Assembly (NCBI GenBank): GCA_025924295.1
Contig: JAICEG010000374.1
Location: 1-5,047 of the forward strand
Length of the DNA stretch: 5,047 nt
From: Vicinamibacteria bacterium
GTDB taxonomy: Bacteria > Acidobacteriota > Vicinamibacteria > Vicinamibacterales > UBA2999
Direction of reading: 5' to 3'
The notes under the pieces were generated by a model, which was not told where the DNA came from, ran no database searches, and saw only the letters and a program-made list of their open reading frames with translations. Shown here in pieces: positions 1 through 5,047 of this stretch. Position 1 is the stretch's first letter, and each line of letters opens with the position of its first letter. A program made the position numbers and the translations under genes.

Positions 1-799
<799 letters not shown>

Positions 800-816
800 T
801 CCCTTTGGTCAACTGT

Positions 817-870
817 CTTCACGTGACCACGTGACTTCACGTGACCATACGACTTCACGTGACCACGACA
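817..870 (+). repeat. Three tandem 18-bp repeats, CTTCACGTGACCA core
   Basis: Three back-to-back 18-bp units begin at 817, 835 and 853. The first 13 bases, CTTCACGTGACCA, are identical in all three, and only the last five differ. Each unit contains the 8-bp palindrome TCACGTGA, and the first also carries a second CACGTG at 828-833, so CACGTG-ACTT-CACGTG (828-843) could form a short stem. The array starts 17 bases after the cstA stop and runs directly into the 8-bp repeats at 871-894. No T-run follows, so a classical Rho-independent terminator is not evident. A partial copy sits in inverted orientation at 1358-1417. The function is unknown. Confidence 0.9.
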
Positions 871-894
871 CACCGAGGCACCGAGGCACAGAGG
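871..894 (+). repeat. Three tandem 8-bp repeats, CACCGAGG/CACAGAGG
   Basis: The units CACCGAGG (871-878), CACCGAGG (879-886) and CACAGAGG (887-894) are contiguous. They follow the 18-bp repeats without a gap and end 3 bases before the stop codon of the convergent 32-aa gene. In my recollection, CACAGAGG-type short tandem repeats are common in intergenic DNA of Acidobacteriota and some other environmental phyla. Their role is not established. Confidence 0.85.
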
Positions 895-897
895 CCC

Positions 898-996
898 TTA
901 ACCTCTTCGCTCTTTTCGGCGCGCGTGTGAGTCCAGCAGCGCGATGGTCCAGATGATCAACGCGAACCCACCCATCATGACGAGGATGAACTCCAT
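898..996 (-). CDS. 32-aa single-span membrane micro-protein, coupled to the 65-aa gene
   Basis: The ATG at 996 overlaps the TAA of the 65-aa gene by one base (TAATG), a classic arrangement for translational coupling. A GGAGGA Shine-Dalgarno lies 6 bases upstream. The 32-residue product begins MEFILVMMGGFALIIWTIALL, one hydrophobic helix covering about residues 2-21. It ends in a basic tail, DSHARRKERRG, which predicts N-out/C-in topology in the inner membrane by the positive-inside rule. I cannot assign it to a named family. A longer open frame extends upstream to 1236 but lies out of frame over the 65-aa gene and has no comparable ribosome site, so I take the short form. The hydrophobic-then-basic composition is what selection for a small membrane peptide would give, and a chance frame would be unlikely to carry an SD and the exact overlap as well. 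Confidence 0.72.
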   Translation of the reverse strand: MEFILVMMGGFALIIWTIALLDSHARRKERRG

Positions 997-1193
997 TACT
1001 GGTCCTCCGCCAGCAACCGAAACGTGCCCGCGATCAGCGCTACCCAGAACGCAAGTCCGACGAGCGCCCAAGCCCACGAAAATTTGCGCTCGTTCAGCAG
1101 CTGACCGAACCACAAAGCGCCAATCCCTATGTTGGCCAACTCGGGGACCCGCTCGACGAGCACTGCGCGCTGCCCTCGATTCAATCGTAGCAT
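996..1193 (-). CDS. 65-aa small membrane protein, function unknown
   Basis: This gene encodes a 65-residue protein starting MLRLNRGQRAVLVERVPELA. A short amphipathic, charged N-terminus (residues 1-18) is followed by two likely membrane spans, about 19-33 (LANIGIGALWFGQLL) and 39-61 (rich in Trp, Ala, Leu and Val). They are joined by a tight charged turn NERK, and the protein ends in acidic AEDQ. An in-frame ATG five codons upstream (1208) would give 70 aa, but the GGAGGTGA ribosome site lies exactly in front of the inner ATG, so I choose 1193. It resembles small hypothetical proteins I recall from many bacteria, with a pattern of Leu-Ala-Asn, Gly-Ala-Leu, Phe-Gly-Gln and a second span; I know of no assigned function. 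Its stop overlaps the start of the 32-aa gene, so the two probably form a bicistronic unit and may work together in the inner membrane. It is not YbdD, the usual soluble CstA partner. Confidence 0.78.
   Translation of the reverse strand: MLRLNRGQRAVLVERVPELANIGIGALWFGQLLNERKFSWAWALVGLAFWVALIAGTFRLLAEDQ
1003..1008 (-). promoter_or_regulatory. Ribosome binding site of the 32-aa gene
   Basis: On the minus strand GGAGGA lies 6 bases before the ATG at 996, inside the last codons of the 65-aa gene. It supports independent or coupled initiation of the micro-protein. Confidence 0.65.
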
Positions 1194-1195
1194 CG

Positions 1196-1203
1196 TCACC
1201 TCC
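1196..1203 (-). promoter_or_regulatory. Ribosome binding site deciding the start of the 65-aa gene
   Basis: On the minus strand the full GGAGGTGA anti-16S match ends two bases before the ATG at 1193, which leaves about five bases between the GGAGG core and the ATG. It overlaps codons that the longer 1208 start would translate, so it argues that the inner ATG is the true start. No convincing sigma-70 promoter is visible upstream, between 1204 and 1357. Confidence 0.75.
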
Positions 1204-1357
1204 GGCATCTGGCATGCGAAGCGAGCGATGTGCCACTCAAGGATTAGCCACTTCTCGTGCGAGTCAGCCCATAACGCTGGAAGTCTTGCAGTCCCGGGCC
1301 GAACGTGGGTATGGAGTTTTGGCGATCGGCCTGCTAATACCAGTCTTGGCTGTGCTT

Positions 1358-1417
1358 CCTCTGTGCCTCCTGCCTCTGTGTGTCGTGACGGGCGTTCTCG
1401 AGCGAAGTCACGTGAAG
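1358..1417 (-). repeat. Second, inverted copy of the compound repeat element
   Basis: Read on the minus strand, this stretch gives CTTCACGTGA (1417-1408), 20 bases of other sequence, then CACGACA (1387-1381), CACAGAGG (1380-1373), CAGGAGG (1372-1366) and CACAGAGG (1365-1358). The same blocks occur in the same order at 817-894 on the plus strand, where CACGACA (864-870) is followed by CACCGAGG, CACCGAGG and CACAGAGG. The element begins only four bases after the TGA of the 239-aa gene, so relative to that gene it sits just as the first copy sits relative to cstA. The 18-bp unit appears once here, truncated, against three times on the left. Bases 1204-1357 next to it show nothing recognisable. 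Confidence 0.82.
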
Positions 1418-1421
1418 AGCC

Positions 1422-2141
1422 TCATCCTAGGATGGAGCCGACAAAGGCCCTCCATGTCGCCGTCTGTCCGACGACCTCACGCAGCAGCTGCCCGGCAACG
1501 ACGATCGCACCACCCCAGACGTACGTCGGATCCAATCGCCGGCGCGTCACGAGGTCGTAGACCATCCCCGCGACGATGAACAGATCCACCAGCACGTAGA
1601 CCGCTGTCGGTCCGGGCGCCCCCGGCCAGCGCGCGATTGGCGCGTCGAGCAGGTTGATGGTGGCGAGCAGCATCAGCCGCTTGTGTCTCTGCGGACGTGC
1701 ACGAGAGGCGATCGCCGCAGCGACGAGAATCAGGAAGCACGTCATCGAGAAGATCGGCGTCGTCATGAACGCACGAACCTCGTCGCCGGGCCCTGCTGCG
1801 ATGTTGGCTCGACCAAACACGATTGCAGTCGTGACACCGACGATCACGACGAGCCCCGCCAGGCCAGTGCCTACCCAGCCGACTGTGCGGTGGAGCGGCG
1901 TTCTGCGTGCGGCAACGAGCGTCGTCTGCACGACGAACAGTGCGATCCACGCGGTGAAGACAGCACCGTGCGCGTGAAGGTAGAACGGAAGTCCTTGATC
2001 GAAGTACTGGGAACGAAGGTAGTACGTGCGCGCGAAGCCGACCAGCACGACGAACGCGATGACGATCGCCATGCCCGTGTAGAACAGGCGATCGTAGTGG
2101 CTCTTCGCCAGCGTGGGGCGTGCGAGGACTCCGACTGTCAC
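1422..2141 (-). CDS. Conserved multi-pass membrane protein with histidine motifs
   Basis: This is a 239-aa integral membrane protein with about six or seven hydrophobic segments, roughly at residues 20-38, 55-76, 89-110, 128-146, 155-170, 178-196 and 208-222. Histidines lie at or near membrane boundaries: LHAHG (H56, H58), TPLHRTVGW (H84) and QRHKRLM (H153). The pattern LHxHG, span, LHRxxGW, span, xRHKRLM matches a family of bacterial hypothetical membrane proteins that I recognise by pattern but cannot name with certainty; a distant relation to DUF2306-type proteins is possible. The paired histidines would suit heme or metal binding, which is inference. The start is GTG at 2141, and GTGA overlaps the TGA of the 585-aa gene by four bases, so it is translated from the same message and probably coupled. 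The only SD-like sequence is weak, which fits coupling. No second start with a better ribosome site is seen before residue 24. The gene is complete. Confidence 0.85.
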   Translation of the reverse strand: MTVGVLARPTLAKSHYDRLFYTGMAIVIAFVVLVGFARTYYLRSQYFDQGLPFYLHAHGAVFTAWIALFVVQTTLVAARRTPLHRTVGWVGTGLAGLVVIVGVTTAIVFGRANIAAGPGDEVRAFMTTPIFSMTCFLILVAAAIASRARPQRHKRLMLLATINLLDAPIARWPGAPGPTAVYVLVDLFIVAGMVYDLVTRRRLDPTYVWGGAIVVAGQLLREVVGQTATWRAFVGSILG

Positions 2142-3895
2142 CGCGCCTGGTTCGGCTTTCCGGTCAATTCGCGCTCGAGGTCTGCCAGGTGGCGTTGCGC
2201 GTCTGCGTTGCCGGGCGCGAGTCGGACCGCCTCGCGGTAGTGCTGTCGCGCCTCGTTCGCGCGCCCCTGCCGCTGTCGGACCTGGCCGAGACCGTCGTGG
2301 CCTTGCGCATAGTCGGGATCGAGCGAGAGCGCCTTCTCGAAATAACCGCCAGCCTCGTCGTGTTTTCCCTGAAGCAGCAGCGCCATGCCCACGTTGTAGT
2401 GCGCTGACGGCGATTCGGGGTTATCGCGAAGCGCGTCCATGAAGTGAGCGGCGGCGCGATCGAGGTTTCCAACAGTGGCATGGAGCAGCGCCACCCCGTT
2501 GTGAAGCGAGGTGTTGTGCGGGTCGGACTCGAGCATCTTCTCGTGCCCGACGATCTCCTCCCGGAACACGTGCGCCTGCATGTGCGAGACCAATGCGGCG
2601 CGATCGGCTGGCGTCTGCGTGACGACCTGGAACCAGAGCTCGGCCATCTCGTCTGTCGTCCGTTGTCCGTAGGTGACGCGCCGCGGTGGTGCGTGAGGAT
2701 TGCGCGGATTGGCTCCGGTGTTGTCGTAGACGTACTCCATCCTGATCGTGGTGCCGGCCGGGAGCCGCACGGGGCGCGCATAGCGGTACACACCCTGCCA
2801 GTCGAAGTTCCAGTCACGGATGAAGATCAGCGCGCGCTGTGTGCCGTCGGGAAGGTTGGCGAACCCCTTGATCTCTCTCGCCAGGTAATGCGCGTGCGGT
2901 TGCACGGTGTAGACATCAACATCGACAGGCAAGGTGACGGTGTCGATGACCGGGTAGCGGGCCTGCCCCGCGGGAATGTCGAGACTCTGTCGCGTCAGTC
3001 TCACGAGCGTTGGGGCGCGCGTGGGCGGCTCCTTGCTGAAGTACAAGCCGAGCGTGCCCTGGAGCGTTTCGACCCGTCCGCTTGGACGCAGGTGCAGCAT
3101 CATCACCAGGTCTGTGCCGGGACGCAGCGCCCACGCCATGCCGTCGGGTGCCACATACGGTGAATGGCCCGGGCCCCAGTCCAGGAAAAATCCATCTGGA
3201 CTGGCGACCGAGTGCGGAATGAGTCCCTCGTAGCCGGGCGCCGGATCGAGGGCATCGAGATCACGTGATGATCCGGCGTTGTCGAACTGCATCGTCGCGT
3301 GGTGCACGACCCGCGTATTGCCGGGAAGGAACTCCCACGCCTTCACATAGCGAGTCTCGCCACCCGGAATCTGCAGAACGAAGTTGCGGTACATGTCGTC
3401 GCCCGTTGCGCGCAGGGAGTACTCGCCTGTCTGCAGGATCAGGTCTGGTTCACCCAGCTGCCAGCGGCCGCTCCAGCTCGGACGCGGGGGCATGAGCGCA
3501 GGGTCGCCCTCAACTGTCCCGCCATCCACCCATCGTCTGATGGTGGTGATCTGGCCGTCAGTCAGTCGGCGGTTGCCGACGAATTCGCCGTGACCCGGTT
3601 CGGGCGGCCAGGGCGGCATCGCGCGTCGCTCGACGGCGGCAAGCATCTGAACCGCGCGCCCCTTGACCTCGTCGTATGTCAGCAGGCTGAAAGGCGCCGA
3701 GCCTGACGGACGATGGCAGGTCACGCAGGAGGAGAACACGATAGGAGCGACGTCGCGTGTAAAGGTGACTGACGGCGTCGGAGCACCGGTCTGCGATTGA
3801 CGGCCTGGGGGCAGGGGCATTCCTGCGAGCAGGAGCGGAGCATGTCCGACGCTCGCGAGGCCCAGGAGCACTGCCACCGGAAGCACCCAGCGCAT
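2138..3895 (-). CDS. Exported cytochrome c / copper type II monooxygenase-like / TPR fusion protein
   Basis: This is a complete 585-aa protein. Residues 1-25 form a signal-peptide-like N-terminus (MRWVLPVAVLLGLASV, then LLLAG), so it is probably periplasmic or membrane-anchored. A single c-type heme site, C57-V-T-C60-H61, sits in a short cytochrome-like domain (about 43-130) that includes RAMPPWPP, where M93 could be the distal heme ligand. Residues about 145-425 carry the ligand pattern of peptidylglycine/dopamine monooxygenases: H198-H199 and H268 (CuH-like), H334-A-H336 and M417 (CuM-like). The spacings are close to those of rat PHM (H107/H108/H172 and H242/H244/M314). There are no cysteines besides the heme pair, so the PHM disulfides are absent. 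Three 34-residue TPRs follow at 461-494, 495-528 and 529-562. The substrate is unknown; similar acidobacterial proteins are annotated as ascorbate-dependent monooxygenase. An in-frame TAA lies 12 bases before the ATG, so no earlier start exists, although no clear Shine-Dalgarno is seen. It overlaps the following membrane-protein gene by four bases. Confidence 0.9.
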   Translation of the reverse strand: MRWVLPVAVLLGLASVGHAPLLLAGMPLPPGRQSQTGAPTPSVTFTRDVAPIVFSSCVTCHRPSGSAPFSLLTYDEVKGRAVQMLAAVERRAMPPWPPEPGHGEFVGNRRLTDGQITTIRRWVDGGTVEGDPALMPPRPSWSGRWQLGEPDLILQTGEYSLRATGDDMYRNFVLQIPGGETRYVKAWEFLPGNTRVVHHATMQFDNAGSSRDLDALDPAPGYEGLIPHSVASPDGFFLDWGPGHSPYVAPDGMAWALRPGTDLVMMLHLRPSGRVETLQGTLGLYFSKEPPTRAPTLVRLTRQSLDIPAGQARYPVIDTVTLPVDVDVYTVQPHAHYLAREIKGFANLPDGTQRALIFIRDWNFDWQGVYRYARPVRLPAGTTIRMEYVYDNTGANPRNPHAPPRRVTYGQRTTDEMAELWFQVVTQTPADRAALVSHMQAHVFREEIVGHEKMLESDPHNTSLHNGVALLHATVGNLDRAAAHFMDALRDNPESPSAHYNVGMALLLQGKHDEAGGYFEKALSLDPDYAQGHDGLGQVRQRQGRANEARQHYREAVRLAPGNADAQRHLADLERELTGKPNQAR

Positions 3896-3937
3896 GCGGC
3901 GATATTACGTCGCTTTGAACCGCTCCGCCGCCACGGC

Positions 3938-3955
3938 AAGGGGCCTCCCCTTTTT
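3938..3955 (+). other. Small GC hairpin followed by T-run in the divergent intergenic region
   Basis: AAGGGG-CCT-CCCCTT followed by TTT forms a 6-bp stem with a 3-base loop and resembles a weak Rho-independent terminator on the plus strand. No plus-strand gene ends nearby, so it might instead block antisense transcription, or act as a hairpin in the leader of the minus-strand 585-aa gene, whose start is 43 bases away. The stem is short, and chance is quite possible in this base composition. Confidence 0.3.
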
Positions 3956-3985
3956 GGGTGACCTTTGCAGCGGGCGCCGTTTTTC

Positions 3986-4015
3986 TTGTCTGTAATTGAT
4001 GCGTTTGGCGATAGT
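3986..4015 (+). promoter_or_regulatory. Possible weak sigma-70-like promoter for the receptor gene
   Basis: TTGTCT (3986-3991) and GATAGT (4010-4015) are separated by 18 bases and face the TonB receptor gene. Transcription from here would begin near 4022 and include both palindromes at 4036-4080 in the 5' leader. The matches to consensus are partial. No clear promoter was found for the divergent gene on the minus strand. Confidence 0.25.
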
Positions 4016-4035
4016 CTACGCACCACAAATCGGCG

Positions 4036-4053
4036 GTCCGGCTGAAGCCGGAC
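4036..4053 (+). repeat. Palindromic hairpin 1 (GTCCGGC-TGAA-GCCGGAC)
   Basis: This is a perfect 7-bp inverted repeat with a 4-base TGAA loop; the TGAA ends can add an eighth pair in DNA cruciform form. It is repeated in slightly altered form 28 bases downstream. It could be an RNA stem in the leader of the receptor gene, a protein-binding palindrome, or a dispersed REP-like element. No T-run follows, so it is not a classical terminator. Confidence 0.7.
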
Positions 4054-4063
4054 ACGACGATGG

Positions 4064-4080
4064 GTTCGGCTAAGCCGGAC
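4064..4080 (+). repeat. Palindromic hairpin 2 (GTTCGGC-TAA-GCCGGAC)
   Basis: This is a near copy of hairpin 1 with a 3-base loop. The single stem change (C to T at the third position) turns a C-G pair into a T·G pair, so in RNA the stem would remain as a G·U wobble. It ends 29 bases before the ATG of the receptor gene and 12 bases before its Shine-Dalgarno, close enough to affect translation if it folds. Confidence 0.65.
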
Positions 4081-4092
4081 ATACCTAACCCC

Positions 4093-4102
4093 GAGGAGGA
4101 GG
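4093..4102 (+). promoter_or_regulatory. Strong ribosome binding site of the TonB-dependent receptor gene
   Basis: GAGGAGGAGG ends 7 bases before the ATG at 4110. It contains several overlapping GGAGG-type matches and fixes this ATG as the start, consistent with the signal peptide that follows immediately. Confidence 0.8.
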
Positions 4103-4109
4103 CCTACTC

Positions 4110-5047
4110 ATGCGTCCACGGTCCGCGGTCGTTGCCCTCCTGATGCTTGGAGCGATGTTGACGCTCCCAGGCATTGCCATCGCCCAGAGTGCTATTGCCG
4201 GCACGGTACGCGATACGTCCGGCGCCGTGCTTCCAGGCGTGACAGTCGAAGCCAGCAGCCCTGCACTCATCGAAAAAGTACGAACGGGAACGACGAACGA
4301 GGCGGGTCAGTACCGCGTCGTCGATCTGCGTCCTGGTGTCTACACCGTCTCATTCAAGCTGCCAGGTTTCAGCACGGTGGTGCGCGAGAACATCGAGCTC
4401 GAAGCCAACTTCACCGCACCGATCAACGTCGAGATGCGGGTCGGTTCTCTCGAGGAAAGCATCACGGTCACGGGTGAGAGCCCGGTGGTCGACGTGCAGA
4501 CGAGCGGACGCCGGGAAGTTGTCTCGGAAGAGTTGATCGAGTCGCTTCCGACGGGCCGGAACTTCCAGTTGCTGGCCGGAACTGTTCCTGCCGTCAGTAC
4601 CGGCGTATTCGACGTCGGCGGCTCGAGCACGATGTGGACGGGCGGCAGCCTCCTGACGCACGGGTCGCAGACGCGCGATTCGCGGACGCTCATCGACGGC
4701 ATGGTGGCGGATGCGATGTTCGGCGGTGGCCAGTGCTCGTGCATCTACGACAACGAGGCGCAGACGCAGGAGGTCTCCGTTCAGGTGTCCGGCGGATCGG
4801 CCGAGAACCAGACGGGCGGCGTGCTCGTGAACCGCATCCCGAAGACCGGTGGCAATCAGTACAAGGGGGAATTCGTTGGCCTGTTCTCGAACAGTAGCTT
4901 GCAGGCTGACAACATCGACGAGGGGCTGAACGCGCGCGGCATCCGGGTCGGCGACGAACTCTATCGTCTGTACGACCTCAACTACAGCCTGGGCGGGCCG
5001 ATCGTGCGCGATCGCGTGTGGTTCTTCGGCGGCTCGCGCATCGAGCG
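4110..5047 (+). CDS. Oar-like TonB-dependent outer-membrane receptor with carboxypeptidase-regulatory-like domain, N-terminal part
   Basis: The gene runs off the right edge; 312 residues are visible. Residues 1-25 are a signal peptide (MRPRS, hydrophobic core, then GIAIA before Q26). Residues about 27-110 form a carboxypeptidase-regulatory-like beta domain: AGTVRDTSGAVLPGVTVEA, NEAGQYRVVDLRPGVYTV and FKLPGF are its typical motifs. A short linker with ESITVTGESPVVD (116-128), where VTGESPVVD resembles the segment that precedes the plug in this family, leads into the TonB plug from about 130, with SLPTGRN (146-152), TLIDGMVAD (193-201) and GGVLVNRIPKTGGNQYKG (237-253). The barrel begins around 254 and includes YSLGGPIVRDRVWFFGG. 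Such receptors are abundant in Acidobacteriota, usually near 1,000 aa, and import large or polymeric substrates using TonB energy; the substrate cannot be read from the sequence. A CSC motif (C209, C211) in the plug replaces the Gly-rich loop usual there. The gene is transcribed away from the copper/heme protein gene. Confidence 0.92.
   Translation, partial: MRPRSAVVALLMLGAMLTLPGIAIAQSAIAGTVRDTSGAVLPGVTVEASSPALIEKVRTGTTNEAGQYRVVDLRPGVYTVSFKLPGFSTVVRENIELEANFTAPINVEMRVGSLEESITVTGESPVVDVQTSGRREVVSEELIESLPTGRNFQLLAGTVPAVSTGVFDVGGSSTMWTGGSLLTHGSQTRDSRTLIDGMVADAMFGGGQCSCIYDNEAQTQEVSVQVSGGSAENQTGGVLVNRIPKTGGNQYKGEFVGLFSNSSLQADNIDEGLNARGIRVGDELYRLYDLNYSLGGPIVRDRVWFFGGSRIE

Larger units (their letters stand above)
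3896..4109. other. Divergent intergenic region between copper/heme protein and TonB receptor genes
   Basis: These 214 bases separate two divergent genes and should hold both promoters. I see two T-rich patches (3951-3955 and 3980-3984) that follow GC-rich sequence, a weak plus-strand promoter candidate, two related palindromes and the receptor's ribosome site. I see no convincing coding frame of its own. Confidence 0.7.

Noticed and set aside
817..894. CRISPR array
   Set aside because: The units are directly adjacent with no unique spacers, are only 18 and 8 bp, and no cas gene is present.
996..1193. YbdD-like partner of CstA
   Set aside because: YbdD is a small soluble protein usually encoded just after cstA on the same strand. 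This product is membrane-spanning, on the other strand, and lacks YbdD motifs.
898..1193. Type I toxin-antitoxin or holin-like lysis pair
   Set aside because: Small size and hydrophobicity alone are not evidence. No antisense RNA promoter or phage context is visible.
898..1236. A single 112-aa minus-strand gene covering the micro-protein region
   Set aside because: Its first 80 residues are low-complexity Arg/Ala sequence lying out of frame over the 65-aa gene. The Shine-Dalgarno and overlap favour two separate short genes.
2444..3163. Long plus-strand open frame (239 aa) opposite the copper/heme protein gene
   Set aside because: It is antisense to a gene with clear domains, and its product is Arg/Val-rich with no recognisable motif or ribosome site; it is a shadow caused by high GC.
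3261..3268. Another TCACGTGA palindrome inside the copper/heme protein gene
   Set aside because: It is a single copy within coding sequence without the flanking repeat blocks, so it is most likely chance.
3558..4082. Minus-strand 174-aa frame spanning the divergent intergenic region
   Set aside because: It overlaps the start of the 585-aa gene in another frame, runs through the palindromes, and shows no protein-like composition.

Overview
The window is high-GC bacterial DNA that most resembles an environmental Acidobacteriota genome, perhaps the Vicinamibacteria lineage. The evidence is the combination of three things: an Oar-like TonB-dependent receptor with an N-terminal carboxypeptidase-regulatory-like domain, a cytochrome c/copper-monooxygenase-like/TPR fusion protein, and CACAGAGG-type intergenic repeats. 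The taxonomic call is inference from gene content and was not tested by any search.

Layout from left to right. (1) 1-799, + strand: C-terminal 265 residues of a CstA-type carbon-starvation transporter. (2) 817-894: a compound tandem repeat (three 18-bp units, then three 8-bp units) just after the cstA stop. (3) 898-1193, - strand: two very small membrane-protein genes (65 and 32 aa) that overlap by one base (TAATG), each with its own strong Shine-Dalgarno. (4) 1194-1421: no gene; it holds a second, inverted copy of the repeat elements at 1358-1417. (5) 1422-3895, - strand: a two-gene operon. The first gene encodes an exported 585-aa protein with one c-type heme motif, a region carrying the complete ligand pattern of PHM-type dicopper monooxygenases, and three TPRs. 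The second encodes a 239-aa multi-pass membrane protein that starts inside the stop codon of the first (GTGA overlap). (6) 3896-4109: divergent intergenic region with two near-identical palindromic hairpins and a strong ribosome binding site. (7) 4110 to the window end, + strand: N-terminal 312 residues of a TonB-dependent outer-membrane receptor, still open at the edge.

How the parts may fit together: the receptor imports something across the outer membrane, and the divergently transcribed copper/heme protein would act in the periplasm, apparently coupled to a membrane partner. A functional link between them is a hypothesis based only on adjacency. The most interesting items are the cytochrome/copper/TPR fusion, the pair of coupled micro-membrane proteins, and the repeat element, which occurs twice just downstream of a stop codon in the same orientation relative to the gene it follows.
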